A stretch of 64,000 nucleotides of DNA from DASUPK01 sp963800285 (GTDB lineage: Bacteria > Actinomycetota > Thermoleophilia > Solirubrobacterales > 70-9), in the NCBI GenBank assembly GCA_963800285.1, contig CAWDAL010000005.1, positions 62,001 to 126,000 on the forward strand. Direction: 5' to 3'. Positions 41,168-50,426 of this stretch are shown piece by piece. The position numbers were made by a program, and so were the translations under genes. The notes under the pieces are model-generated. The model was given only the letters and a program-made list of their open reading frames with translations. It made no database searches and was not told the origin of the DNA. How positions within the stretch are numbered: the first letter of the stretch is position 1; every line of letters begins with the position of its first letter.

Positions 41168-42583
41168 GTGGCATCTGGGGAGAAGAGCAAGGACGCCGCT
41201 CCCAGGCCCGGTGGTCCCGGCGGCGCTCGCGGCATGCTCTCGCTCGACGAGCTCCGCAAGGCCGGCGAGGCCGGCGAGATCGACACGATCGTCACCGCCT
41301 TCACCGACATGCAGGGGCGGCTCTTCGGCAAGCGGATCGAGATCGAGTACTTCCTCGAAGAGGTCACCGGCCACGGCGTCGAGGGCTGCAACTACCTGCT
41401 CGCCCTGGACATGGAGATGGAGCCGGTCCCGGGCTACGAGATGGCGAACTGGGACGACGGCTATGGCGACTTCGGCATCCAGCCGGATCTCTCAACGCTG
41501 CGGCGGATCCCCTGGCTCGATCGCACCGCGCTGGTGCTCGCCGACGTCGTCAACCATGACGGCAGCCCCGTCGTCGCCTCGCCGCGCCAGATCCTGATCG
41601 CCCAGTACGACCGGGCGGCCGAGATGGGCTACACGCCCTACTTCGCCTCCGAGCTCGAGTTCTACCTCTACAAGGAGAGCTACGCCGAGGCGTGGGAGAA
41701 GGGATTCCGCGACCTCACCCCGACGATCCCCTACATCCTCGACTACCACATCCTCGCCACCACGATGGACGAGCAGTACCTGGGCCCGATCCGCCGCGGC
41801 ATGCAGGGCGCGGGGATCCCGGTCGAGTTCTCCAAGGGCGAGGCCTGGTACGGCCAGCACGAGGTCAACTTCCGCTACTCCGACGCGGTCACCTCGGCCG
41901 ACCGCCACACGATCTACAAGAACGGCGTCAAGGAGATCGCCTTCCTGAACGAGATCTCGGCGAGCTTCATGGCGAAGCCCTCGGAGAAGGACATCGGCAG
42001 CTCCTGCCACATCCACTCGAGCCTGGTCGGCTCGGACGGGAAGTCGGTCTTCGTCGACGGTGACGGCGAGGAGACCGACATCTTCCGCCACTACCTCGGC
42101 GGGTTGCGCAACCACATCAAGGACCTCGCCCTGTTCATCGCGCCGTCGGTCAACTCCTACAAGCGCTACGCCGCCGAGAGCTGGGCGCCGACCTCGGTCT
42201 CCTGGGGTCGCGACAACCGGACCTGCGGATTCCGCGTGGTCGGCCACGGCCAGTCACGCCGGGTCGAGTGCCGGATCCCCGGCGCCGACGCCAATCCGTA
42301 CCTCGCCTTCGCGGCGCTGCTCGCGGCCGGGCTCGATGGGATCGAGAACGCAGCCGACCCGGGCCCCGAGCTGAAGGGCAACGCCTACGAGGCCGGCGAG
42401 GCCGAGCCGTTCCCCTCGGCCCTGCGGGAGGCCAAGGAGCTCTGGGACGCCAGCGACTTCGTCAAGACCACCTTCGGCGAGTCGGTCCAGAAGCACTACT
42501 CGAACTACGCGCGCTACGAGCAGCAGGAGTTCGACCAGGTGGTCACGGACTACGAGAAGCGCCGCATGTTCGAGCGCGGCTAG
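41168..42583 (+). CDS. Glutamine-synthetase family ligase (gamma-glutamyl-amine type)
   Basis: A 471-residue GS-fold enzyme: TPYFASELEFYLY (metal ligand Glu), GQHEVNFRYSDAV, CHIHSSL (the ATP/metal His) and RVECRIPGADANPYLAFAAL are GS signatures. The N-terminus is not that of ordinary GlnA, and the adenylylation region is absent. Relatives (PuuA, GlnA3/GlnA4 of Streptomyces) attach glutamate to polyamines or ethanolamine. Neighbouring ALDH, APC transporter and PuuD-like hydrolase favour that role. GTG start 41168; its TAG begins the long form of the dispersed repeat. Confidence 0.88.
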   Translation: MASGEKSKDAAPRPGGPGGARGMLSLDELRKAGEAGEIDTIVTAFTDMQGRLFGKRIEIEYFLEEVTGHGVEGCNYLLALDMEMEPVPGYEMANWDDGYGDFGIQPDLSTLRRIPWLDRTALVLADVVNHDGSPVVASPRQILIAQYDRAAEMGYTPYFASELEFYLYKESYAEAWEKGFRDLTPTIPYILDYHILATTMDEQYLGPIRRGMQGAGIPVEFSKGEAWYGQHEVNFRYSDAVTSADRHTIYKNGVKEIAFLNEISASFMAKPSEKDIGSSCHIHSSLVGSDGKSVFVDGDGEETDIFRHYLGGLRNHIKDLALFIAPSVNSYKRYAAESWAPTSVSWGRDNRTCGFRVVGHGQSRRVECRIPGADANPYLAFAALLAAGLDGIENAADPGPELKGNAYEAGEAEPFPSALREAKELWDASDFVKTTFGESVQKHYSNYARYEQQEFDQVVTDYEKRRMFERG

Positions 42584-42677
42584 CGCCCACCAGGCCTCAG
42601 CACTTTGGAGGGGCGGCGAAGCCGGCCCGACTCATGCGGGGCGGCCGCTCGTGGGCGCGACTTGATGGCGAAGCCGT
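42581..42677 (+). repeat. Dispersed repeat, copy C (long form, fills the convergent gap)
   Basis: The 37-nt core is 42641-42677. The upstream part (TAGCGCCCACCAGGCC, CACTTTGGAG, GCGAAGCCGG, CGACTCATGCGGGG) is shared with the copy at 60786. The element spans the gap from the ligase stop to the first base of the transporter stop. Confidence 0.85.
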
Positions 42678-44575
42678 CAGGCAGGAACTGGGGCTAGCCC
42701 CGCGGCCTCACGCGCCCGCTCCGGCTCGCCGACGACGATCACCCGGCAAGGCCGCTCCGCGAGCACGGTCTGCAGCGTCTTGCCGTAGAGGGGGGCGCCG
42801 TTGCGGTAGCGCAGGCCCATGACCAGCGCGCTCGCCTTCAGCTCCCGGGCCTCCTCGGCGATCGAGTGACCCGCCTGGTTCGGCCGCACCCGGTGGACGT
42901 GCCCGCTGACGCGAAGGCCGCCGATCAGCTTCGCCTGCTCGATCTTCGATCGCGCGGCCTCCTCCTGGTCATGGAGCGAAGCGTCGAGCGGCAGATGGCT
43001 TGGGACGATCACGACCGAGATCACGTGGATCGCACGCCGCTTCTTGGACGCCAGCTTGACAGCGGTCGCCATCGTCTGGTCCGAGAAGGGCTCGTCCTCC
43101 TCGAAGGCGACGAGGACGCTCTTGTACTCGACCTCCTCGACTCCGAGCGGCTCGGGCAGGACGACCTTGTGGGTCTGCGAGGGGGAGAGGCCCTGCGAGC
43201 GGCGGTAGAGCAGGTAGATCGAGATCCCAAGCGCCATCCAGATCGTTCCGATCACCAGCGTGCGGGGGTTGAGCGCCATCACCACGATCCACGCCGCGAA
43301 TGTTCCGAGGCCGCCGAACACGGCCGTCAGGGGTATGTCGAAGCCGAACGCCCGGAAGTTGCCCGGCGGCTTCCACTCGCGCTCCCTGTCGGGATAGCGC
43401 TTTCGCAGCTTGATCACCGATATGTGGGCGATCGTGAACGAGAGCATCGCCCCGAAGGAGTAGAGGGTGGCGAGCAGCTCGGTCTCGCCGGGTAGCACCG
43501 TGATGGCTGCGATCAGCGAGAAGACCAGGATCGCGATGTACGGAGTGCGAAAGCGAGGGTGGATCTGGCGCAACCGCTCGGGGAGCTGGCGGTAGTGGCC
43601 CATCGAGAAGGTCAGACGGGAGACGCCGATCAGGGCGGCATTGGTCGCGATCACCAGGATCACCGCGGCCAGGACGCCGACGTAGTAGCGCATGATGTTC
43701 GTGAGGCCGGCGCCCAGGCCGAGGTTCTCGACGATGCCGAGCACGGGGTCGTCGGCGAACTTCGTGCCCAGATCGGTCGTGTAGTGGCCAGCCACGTGGT
43801 GGACCGGCATCGCCGAGAGCGCGATCAGCGGCAACAGCGTGTAGAGCCCGAGCACCGCGAGAACCGTCAAGCCCGTGCCCCTGGGAATCGTCTTGGACGC
43901 GTCCTTCGCCTCCTCGGACATGTTCGAGATCGTCTCGATCCCCGTGTAGGCGATCATCCCGACCGCGATCCCGAGGAAGAAGTCCCCCCAGCTCGGCGCC
44001 ACACCGAGGTGGACGTTGTCCACCAGGATGTTGGGGTTGAACACCAGCGCGAGCCCGATCGCGACCAGGATGACCTGCGTGCAGAGGTCGGCGATGGCCA
44101 GGATCAGGTTCAGCCGGGTGGACTCCTGGGTCCCCTTGACGTTGAGGGCGGCGAGGAACGCGATGACGGCGACACCTCCGAAGATGTCGCCCGGCGATTC
44201 GCCCAGCCACGGCCAGAACACGGCCAGGTAATGGGGGACGAAGAAGGCCGAGATCGCAACCGTGATGATGTAGTTGAGCATCTGCCCCCAGGCGGCGAGA
44301 AAGCTGATCAGCTCGTTGAAGGCGTGGCGCGCGAAGCTCGAGGACCCGCCCGCCTCCGGGTACATCACGGTGGCCTCGATGTAGGTGGAGGCCGTGCACA
44401 TGAAGATCAGCCCTGCGATCACGAACGCGACCGGGGTCAGGCCGAGTGCGAAGGCGGCGGTGACGCCCAGCGCGTAGTAGATCGATGAGCCCACGTTGCC
44501 GTAGGCGGCCGAGAACAGCGCGCCCACGCCGTGGACACGCGCCAGCGATTCGTCCCTGGGGATACGTCGAGCCAT
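42677..44575 (-). CDS. APC-family amino acid/amine permease with C-terminal UspA domain
   Basis: A 632-residue protein. Residues about 15-455 are twelve hydrophobic helices of the APC superfamily: YGNVGSSIYYALGVTA (the substrate loop G-S/T-x-Y), AYTGIETISNMSEEAKDASK (helix 6 region). Residues about 470-620 form a universal-stress-protein domain: YKSVLVAFEEDEPFSD and VMGLRYRNGAPLYGKTLQTV with a degenerate ATP loop. The USP part may sense nucleotide or energy state. Stop begins within repeat copy C. Confidence 0.9.
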   Translation of the reverse strand: MARRIPRDESLARVHGVGALFSAAYGNVGSSIYYALGVTAAFALGLTPVAFVIAGLIFMCTASTYIEATVMYPEAGGSSSFARHAFNELISFLAAWGQMLNYIITVAISAFFVPHYLAVFWPWLGESPGDIFGGVAVIAFLAALNVKGTQESTRLNLILAIADLCTQVILVAIGLALVFNPNILVDNVHLGVAPSWGDFFLGIAVGMIAYTGIETISNMSEEAKDASKTIPRGTGLTVLAVLGLYTLLPLIALSAMPVHHVAGHYTTDLGTKFADDPVLGIVENLGLGAGLTNIMRYYVGVLAAVILVIATNAALIGVSRLTFSMGHYRQLPERLRQIHPRFRTPYIAILVFSLIAAITVLPGETELLATLYSFGAMLSFTIAHISVIKLRKRYPDREREWKPPGNFRAFGFDIPLTAVFGGLGTFAAWIVVMALNPRTLVIGTIWMALGISIYLLYRRSQGLSPSQTHKVVLPEPLGVEEVEYKSVLVAFEEDEPFSDQTMATAVKLASKKRRAIHVISVVIVPSHLPLDASLHDQEEAARSKIEQAKLIGGLRVSGHVHRVRPNQAGHSIAEEARELKASALVMGLRYRNGAPLYGKTLQTVLAERPCRVIVVGEPERAREAAGLAPVPA

Positions 44576-44644
44576 GACAGCCGCTTCGAGGATACGCCGA
44601 GCGCCACGGGGAACCGCGTCGAGCGCGGGGCCGATGGTCGCGGG

Positions 44645-45256
44645 CTACGAGCCTGGCTTCAGGAGGATGCGCAGCGCGTCGAGCGCCTCGCTCACGTCCA
44701 GCTTCGGGTCCACCACCACGTGGAGCAGCAGGCCGTCCCCGGCGGCGCCGAGGAGCGTGGCGATGCCTCGGGAGCCGGCCTCGGATGTCACCCGGCCCAG
44801 GTCCTGGTCCGCGCGTACCAGCTCGACGATCGCCTCCCGGTATTCCCTCATCAGCTTCGCCATCCCCCTGCGCACCTTCGGGTCCCGCTCCGCCTCGCGC
44901 ATGGCCTCCATCGAGATACCGCGCAGCACCGGGTCCAGCCCGTGGGGATCCCCGATCTCGGCCTCGATCATGTCGAGGAGCTGATCGACGCCTTCGAGCT
45001 GCGCGAATGCGCTGAGCGGGAAGGCCTCCTCGAACGTTCCGAGCGCCGCATCGATCAGGAGCTCCTGCTTGCCGCGGAAGTGGTAGCTGACGGTGCCGTG
45101 CGGCAGACCCGCCCGCTCCGCGACCGCTCTGGTGGTGACCCGGGCCCAGCCGATCTCCGCGATCAACTCGGCCGCGGCCCTCCGCAGGCGGCGCCGGGTC
45201 TCCGCGGATCCGCCTCCACGGTGCGAGGAGGCTCTTTGTCCAAGTGGACTGGCCAT
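44645..45256 (-). CDS. TetR family transcriptional regulator
   Basis: A 203-residue TetR: AETRRRLRRAAAELIAEIGW, VTTRAVAERAGLPHGTVSYH (HTH), FRGKQELLIDA. It has a BetI/PfmR-like ligand domain. ATG 45256 (an upstream in-frame ATG exists at 45271). It faces the ABC exporter operon over 31 bp that contains TGGAC-type inverted repeats, so it is the likely repressor of that exporter. Confidence 0.9.
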   Translation of the reverse strand: MASPLGQRASSHRGGGSAETRRRLRRAAAELIAEIGWARVTTRAVAERAGLPHGTVSYHFRGKQELLIDAALGTFEEAFPLSAFAQLEGVDQLLDMIEAEIGDPHGLDPVLRGISMEAMREAERDPKVRRGMAKLMREYREAIVELVRADQDLGRVTSEAGSRGIATLLGAAGDGLLLHVVVDPKLDVSEALDALRILLKPGS

Positions 45257-45263
45257 ATGGACA
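45237..45263. promoter_or_regulatory. TGTCCA/TGGACA operator candidate
   Basis: TGTCCA (45237) and TGGACA (45258) are inverted, with an additional TGGAC at 45245 that forms GTCCA-AG-TGGAC. The site overlaps the TetR gene's start codon. Confidence 0.5.
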
Positions 45264-45287
45264 GAATACATGCTACAGTCGGACGCG

Positions 45288-46301
45288 ATGACGGAAACCC
45301 TTCCCACCGACCCCGCCGCCCCAGCCGTCGAGGCTCGCGGTCTCCGCAAGTCGTTCGGCGGAAACCACGCCGTAGACGGTGTCGACCTCGCGATTCCTCG
45401 CGGCTCCATCTACGGCTTCCTGGGGCCGAACGGAGCCGGCAAGACGACCACGATTCGCATTCTCGCCACGCTGCTTCGACCCGATGGCGGAACAGCGCGC
45501 GTGCTCGGTCACGACGTGGTCTCCGAGGCGGCGGCGGTCCGCGGCAAGATCAGCCTCACCTCGCAGTTCGCCTCGGTGGATGAGGATCTCACCTGTCTCG
45601 AGAATCTGATTCTGCTCGGGCGGCTGCTCGGTCGCTCCTGGCGGGACGCGCGGGCCCGGGGAACGGAGCTGCTCGAAGAGTTCGGCCTGGCGGACGCGGC
45701 GGACCGGTCCGTCATGAGGCTCTCCGGCGGCATGCGCCGTCGCCTGGACCTCGCCGCGAGCCTGATCTCGACGCCGGAAGTGCTCTTCCTCGACGAGCCG
45801 ACCACGGGCCTCGACCCGCGGAGCCGGAACAGGATGTGGGAGGTCGTGCGCGCACTGGCCGAGCGGGGAACCACTGTGCTGCTCACCACCCAGTACCTGG
45901 ACGAGGCGGACCAGCTCGCCGATCGAATCGCCGTCATCGACCGCGGCAGGGTGGTCGCGGAGGGGACCCGCGCCGAGCTCAAGGCATCGGTGGGGGAGGG
46001 CCACCTCAGGGTGGGGCTGCGCGACCCGGGAGAGCGGACACGGGCCGAGCGCGTCCTGGAGGGGACGCTCGGTGTTCCGGTGCACGGGGAGAACGGCTCG
46101 GGTCGGTTGTCGGCCAGCATCCCATCGGCCGACGGAGGTCGCGACTCGGTCGACCGGGCCGAGCGGGCGCTGGCGGAGCTCCACCGGTCCGGTGTGGCCG
46201 TCACCGACTTCGCGCTGGGCCAGCCCAGCCTCGATGAGGTGTTTCTCGCACTGACGGGCCGGCGAGCCGAGTCCGAGCCCGCTCAGCCGGAGGCATCATG
46301 A
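45288..46301 (+). CDS. DrrA-like ABC transporter ATP-binding protein
   Basis: A 337-residue ATPase of the daunorubicin-resistance type. Walker A GPNGAGKTT (46-54), signature LSGGMRRRLDLAASL, Walker B VLFLDEPTTGLDPRSRN and a switch-type His loop replaced by TTQYLDEADQLADR. The C-terminal extension (from about residue 235, LRVGLRDPGERTRAERV) is the DrrA regulatory tail. Coupled to the permease (ATGA). Drug or lipid export is likely. Confidence 0.92.
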   Translation: MTETLPTDPAAPAVEARGLRKSFGGNHAVDGVDLAIPRGSIYGFLGPNGAGKTTTIRILATLLRPDGGTARVLGHDVVSEAAAVRGKISLTSQFASVDEDLTCLENLILLGRLLGRSWRDARARGTELLEEFGLADAADRSVMRLSGGMRRRLDLAASLISTPEVLFLDEPTTGLDPRSRNRMWEVVRALAERGTTVLLTTQYLDEADQLADRIAVIDRGRVVAEGTRAELKASVGEGHLRVGLRDPGERTRAERVLEGTLGVPVHGENGSGRLSASIPSADGGRDSVDRAERALAELHRSGVAVTDFALGQPSLDEVFLALTGRRAESEPAQPEAS

Positions 46302-47062
46302 AGCCGGCAGGCGCGATGTCGGCATCGCTGACCTTCGCCTGGAGGGCCCTGCTCAAGATCAAGCACGTCCCCGAGCAGCTCGGGGACGTGATCGGGATTC
46401 CCCTGCTCTTCACGCTGATGTTCACCTACCTGTTCGGCGGGGCGCTGGCGGGATCGACCGGCGCCTACCTGCAGTTCCTGCTGCCCGGGACGCTGGCCCT
46501 GGCGGTCGTCTTCGTCACGGTGTACAGCGGGGTCACCTTGAACCGGGACCTGGCGACCGGCGCGTTCGACCGGTTCCGCTCCCTTCCGATCTGGCGACCG
46601 GCTCCGATCGTCGGCGGGCTGATCGGCGACCTCGGCCGCTACCTGCTCGCGTCCATCCTGGTGATCGGGCTGGGGCTCGTCATGGGCTTCGATCCCGGTG
46701 GGGGCCCGGCCGGCGTGATTGCCGCGGTTGCGCTCGTCCTCGCCTTCGCCTTCGGGCTCTCCTGGGTCTGGACGACGCTGGGCCTGCTGCTGCGCACGCC
46801 AAACGCGGTGATGAGCGTCGGATTCACCGTTCTCTTCCCGCTCACGTTCATGAGCAACGTCTTCGTTCGCCCGGAGACGATGCCCGGATGGCTGCGTTCG
46901 TTCACCGAGATCAACCCGGTGACGCACCTGGTCACTGCGTCTCGAGGCCTGATGGAGGGAACCGCGACCGCCTCGGAGGTCCTCTGGGTGCTGGCCGCGA
47001 CGGCCGTCCTCGTGATCGTCTTCGCTCCTCTCACGGCGTGGCTCTACCGCCGCCGGGCCTAG
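46298..47062 (+). CDS. DrrB-like ABC-2 type permease
   Basis: A 254-residue ABC-2 membrane protein with six helices. YLQFLLPGTLALAVVFVTVY and the conserved NRDLATGAFDRFRSLPI (the ABC-2 signature loop) are plain; FTVLFPLTFMSNVFVRPETM and HLVTASRGLMEG close the family pattern. Partner of the preceding ATPase. Its stop shares CTAG with the convergent PuuD-like gene. Confidence 0.92.
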   Translation: MKPAGAMSASLTFAWRALLKIKHVPEQLGDVIGIPLLFTLMFTYLFGGALAGSTGAYLQFLLPGTLALAVVFVTVYSGVTLNRDLATGAFDRFRSLPIWRPAPIVGGLIGDLGRYLLASILVIGLGLVMGFDPGGGPAGVIAAVALVLAFAFGLSWVWTTLGLLLRTPNAVMSVGFTVLFPLTFMSNVFVRPETMPGWLRSFTEINPVTHLVTASRGLMEGTATASEVLWVLAATAVLVIVFAPLTAWLYRRRA

Positions 47063-47778
47063 GGCGCCCCCGAGACCTGCGCGATCAGCGCCGCGATGAC
47101 CTGGTCCTGCGCGTCCTCCTCCGGGTGCCAGAGGACGCCGAGGGCAAACCCCCCATCGGATGACTCGATCGCCTCGATGCTGTCGTCGTCGTCCGCCCAG
47201 GCGCTCGCCGTCAGCGAATCGGGGACGACGTCGACGCCCTGGTGATGATGGCTCTTGACGGTGAGCTGGTCGGTGCCGGCGGCCTCAGCGGCGAGTGAGC
47301 CCGGCTCGATCCGGACATCGTGCTCCGCCCAGGAGCCGGGGACGGGCCGGTGCCGCTCGTGGCCGAGCCGGTCCGGGAGGTGCTGGTCGAGCGTGCCGCC
47401 GCACGCCACGTTCAGGATCTGCATGCCGCGGCAGACCCCCAGAAGCGGGATTTCGCGTTCGAGCGCCCGGCGCGCCAGTGCGATCTCGAAGCGGTCGCGG
47501 TCGGGGTTGGTCCCGACCGTCTCGGGATGTGCCTCCGCACCGTGGCTCTCCGGGTCGATGTCGGCGCCGCCGCCCAGCAGCAGCCCGTCGATCCGGTCGA
47601 GGACCTCATCGGGATCCTCGGTTGCGATGCGGTCTGGAGGCAGCATCGCGACCATCCCGCCGGCGCCGTGGATCGCCCGCGCGTAGGAGAGCGGCATGAG
47701 CACGGTCGGCTCGTCCTTCCAGACTCCGAAGTGCGCCTTCTCGACGGCGGCGCATACTCCGATCAACGGGCGGGGCAT
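47059..47778 (-). CDS. Gamma-glutamyl-gamma-aminobutyrate hydrolase (PuuD) family protein
   Basis: A 239-residue class I GATase-type hydrolase: PLIGVCRGMQILNVACGGTL with the nucleophile Cys, VKSHHHQGVDVV, and GVLWHPEEDAQDQ with catalytic His-x-Glu. DGLLLGGGADIDPESHG is diagnostic for peptidase C26/PuuD. It would release glutamate from gamma-glutamyl compounds made by a PuuA-like ligase, such as that at 41168. ATG 47778; an ATG at 47799 would overlap the divergent gene's ATG. Confidence 0.9.
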   Translation of the reverse strand: MPRPLIGVCAAVEKAHFGVWKDEPTVLMPLSYARAIHGAGGMVAMLPPDRIATEDPDEVLDRIDGLLLGGGADIDPESHGAEAHPETVGTNPDRDRFEIALARRALEREIPLLGVCRGMQILNVACGGTLDQHLPDRLGHERHRPVPGSWAEHDVRIEPGSLAAEAAGTDQLTVKSHHHQGVDVVPDSLTASAWADDDDSIEAIESSDGGFALGVLWHPEEDAQDQVIAALIAQVSGAP

Positions 47779-47797
47779 CGTGGTGAACTTAGCGACC

Positions 47798-49195
47798 ATG
47801 AACCGCGCGGGACAGGCACCCGAGGGGCCGTATGACGTCGCGATCGTCGGCGCGGGCGCAGTCGGCTGCGCGGTGGCCAGGGAGTTGAGCACCCGCGGCG
47901 CTCGGTGCGTGCTGATCGAGGCCGGGCCGGACGTCGGGGCCGGGACCAGCAAGGCGAACACCGCGATCCTGCACACGGGCTTCGACGCGAAGGCCGGCAC
48001 GATCGAGTCGAAGCTGGTGGCGCGCGGCTACGAGCTGCTCAGCGCGTACGCGACCGAGGTCGGGATCCCGACGGCGAAGATCGGCGCGCTGATGATCGCC
48101 TGGACTCGCGAGCAGCGCGAGGCCCTGGCCGGCGTCGAGGCGACGGCGCGTGAGAACGGCTACCGGGAGGCCCGCTCCGTCGAGGTCGAGGAGCTCTACG
48201 CGCGCGAGCCGAACATCGGGCCCGGCGCGGAGGGGGCGGTGGAGATTCCCGGCGAGGGGATCGTCTGCCCGTTCACCACGACCCTCGCGTACGCGACCGA
48301 GGCGCTGGCCGCCGGTTGCGAGCTCGTCCTGAACGCCGCGGTCACGGGCGTGCGGCCGGGCGGCGGCGACCACGAGATCGAGACCGAGAGGGGCGCCGTC
48401 CGCGCCCAGTACCTGGTCAACGCAGCCGGGCTCCGCAGCGACGAGGTCGACGCGATGCTCGGCCACTCCGAGTTCCGGGTGACGCCGCGCCGGGGGGAGC
48501 TGATCGTCTTCGACAAGCTCGCCCGCGGACTGCTCAACCACGTCCTGCTGCCTGTTCCCACGGAGAAGACCAAGGGGGTGCTGGTCTCGCCGACGATCTA
48601 CGGCAACGTTCTGCTCGGCCCGACCGCCGACGATGTCGAGGACAAGGCCGACCGCTCGACCACCCAGGCCGGGCTGGCGTCGCTGATGAAGGCGGGGGCG
48701 CGGATCATGCCGGCGCTGGAGCGGCATGAGGTGACCGCCACCTACGTGGGGCTGCGGGCTGCGACCGAGCACCGCGACTACCAGCTCACCGGCCACTCGG
48801 CTCAGCGCTATGTCTGCGCGGGCGGGATCCGCTCCACCGGCATCACCGGCTCCCTGGCGATCGCGGAGTGGGTGCGGGAGGCTCTGGGTGACGCCGGGCT
48901 CGACCTCGCGTCCACGCCGCGGCGGGTGGGCCTGCGGATGCCCAACATTGGCGAGTTCGGGGAGCGTCCGTACCAGGAGGGTGGGCGCATCGTCTGCTTC
49001 TGCGAGCGCGTGACCCGCGGGGAGATCGACGCAGCGCTCCGCAGCCCGATCCCGCCCGACGACCTCGATGGGCTCCGCCGCCGGACGCGGGCGCTGATGG
49101 GCCGCTGCCAGGGTTTCTTCTGCGGCGCCGAGGTCGCGGAATGTATGAATGCAAGACCTGACCCCGGGGGTGGTGATGACGATGGCGATCGATGA
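47798..49195 (+). CDS. FAD-dependent glycerol-3-phosphate dehydrogenase-like protein with BFD [2Fe-2S] domain
   Basis: A 465-residue oxidoreductase of the GlpA/LhgO (DAO) type. VAIVGAGAVGCAVARELSTR is the FAD-binding motif and SKANTAILHTGFDAKAGTIE and AGGIRSTGITGSLAIAEWV are family regions. The C-terminus (about 400-450) has VCFCERVTRGEI and RCQGFFCG, four cysteines of a bacterioferritin-associated-ferredoxin-like domain that binds an iron-sulfur cluster. It overlaps the next gene (second FAD protein) by 47 bp and precedes an FGGY kinase, so the module may handle glycerol or a related polyol. Confidence 0.88.
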   Translation: MNRAGQAPEGPYDVAIVGAGAVGCAVARELSTRGARCVLIEAGPDVGAGTSKANTAILHTGFDAKAGTIESKLVARGYELLSAYATEVGIPTAKIGALMIAWTREQREALAGVEATARENGYREARSVEVEELYAREPNIGPGAEGAVEIPGEGIVCPFTTTLAYATEALAAGCELVLNAAVTGVRPGGGDHEIETERGAVRAQYLVNAAGLRSDEVDAMLGHSEFRVTPRRGELIVFDKLARGLLNHVLLPVPTEKTKGVLVSPTIYGNVLLGPTADDVEDKADRSTTQAGLASLMKAGARIMPALERHEVTATYVGLRAATEHRDYQLTGHSAQRYVCAGGIRSTGITGSLAIAEWVREALGDAGLDLASTPRRVGLRMPNIGEFGERPYQEGGRIVCFCERVTRGEIDAALRSPIPPDDLDGLRRRTRALMGRCQGFFCGAEVAECMNARPDPGGGDDDGDR

Positions 49196-50417
49196 CGGCC
49201 CGGTCATCGTCGGCGGCGGACCCTCCGGGTTGGCGGCCGCGATCGGGCTTCGGGAGCTCGGCATCTCGCCCGTGACCGTGATCGAGCGCGAGCGCGAGGC
49301 CGGCGGCATCCCGCGCCACTCCGATCACACCGGCTTCGGCCTGCGGGATCTGCGGACCGTGCTCTCGGGACCGCGGTACGCCGCTCGCTACCGCGAGCTG
49401 GCGGAGGCGGCCGGAGTCGAGGTCCTCGCGGAGACGATGGTCACCGAGTGGGAGGGCGCTCGGTCGCTGAAGCTGACGGGACCGCATGGCCGCTGGGAGA
49501 TCGAGCCGCCGGCGGTCGTGCTCGCCACGGGTTGCCGCGAGCGCCCCCGGTCGGCCCGTCTCGTTCCCGGATCGCGGCCGGCGGGCGTGATGAACACCGC
49601 GACGCTCCAGCAGCTCGTCCACCTGCGCGGCCAGAGGGTGGGGCGGAGGGCGGTGATCGTCGGCGCCGAGCACGTCAGCTTCTCGGCGGTCGCCACCCTC
49701 GCGCACGGCGGCGCCTCGGTGGCCGGACTGGTCACCGACCTCCCGCGCCACCAGTCGCTGCGGAGCTTCCGCGTCGGCGCGGCCGTTCGCTACCGCGCGC
49801 CGGTCTGGACGCGGACGAAGGTCAGCGCGATCCACGGCGCCGAGCGCGTCGAGTCGGTCGAGCTGACGGAGCTCGACTCCGGCCGCACCCGCACCGTCGA
49901 CTGCGACCTGGTGATCTTCACCGCCGACTGGATCCCCGACCACGAGCTGGCGGTGATGGCCGGCTGCGAGCTCGATCCCGGCAGCCTCGGCCCGCTCGTG
50001 GACCCGGCGCTGCGGACCACTCGCCAAGGGGTCTTCGCCGCCGGGAACCTGCTTCATCCGGCCGAGACGGCAGACGTCTGCGCCCTGGACGGCCGCCACG
50101 TGGCCCCGTCGGTGGCGGCCTACCTGCGCGGGCCGGGAGAGTGGCCGTCCCAGGTCAGGGTCACGGCCCGGAGCCCGCTCGCCTGGGTGGCGCCGGGTCT
50201 TCTGCTCGCGACCGGGCACCCGCCGGCCCGCGATCGTCTCCTGATGCGCTCGCGGGAGTTCGTCTCACGGGCCCGGATCCAGGTTCGCCAGGGAGGACGA
50301 GAGCTTTGGACCGGTCGTGTCGGCCGCCTGGTCCCGGGACGCTCGTCATACATTTCGGCCAAATGGACCTCTCAAGTTGATCCAGATGCGGGCCCCGTGA
50401 TCGTCGCGGTGAAATAG
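49149..50417 (+). CDS. FAD-dependent oxidoreductase (second subunit of the glycerol-type module)
   Basis: A 422-residue pyridine-nucleotide-disulfide-oxidoreductase-like flavoprotein: PVIVGGGPSGLAAAIGLREL (FAD), VVLATGCRERPRSARL and AVIVGAEHVSFSAVATLA (second Rossmann), GVFAAGNLLHPAETAD (FAD). This is the HcnB/SoxA-alpha-like group that pairs with a DAO-type subunit. A heterocomplex with the 47798 product is likely, as in hydrogen cyanide synthase or heterotetrameric dehydrogenases. Confidence 0.85.
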   Translation: MQDLTPGVVMTMAIDDGPVIVGGGPSGLAAAIGLRELGISPVTVIEREREAGGIPRHSDHTGFGLRDLRTVLSGPRYAARYRELAEAAGVEVLAETMVTEWEGARSLKLTGPHGRWEIEPPAVVLATGCRERPRSARLVPGSRPAGVMNTATLQQLVHLRGQRVGRRAVIVGAEHVSFSAVATLAHGGASVAGLVTDLPRHQSLRSFRVGAAVRYRAPVWTRTKVSAIHGAERVESVELTELDSGRTRTVDCDLVIFTADWIPDHELAVMAGCELDPGSLGPLVDPALRTTRQGVFAAGNLLHPAETADVCALDGRHVAPSVAAYLRGPGEWPSQVRVTARSPLAWVAPGLLLATGHPPARDRLLMRSREFVSRARIQVRQGGRELWTGRVGRLVPGRSSYISAKWTSQVDPDAGPVIVAVK

Positions 50418-50426
50418 GGTCTCCCC

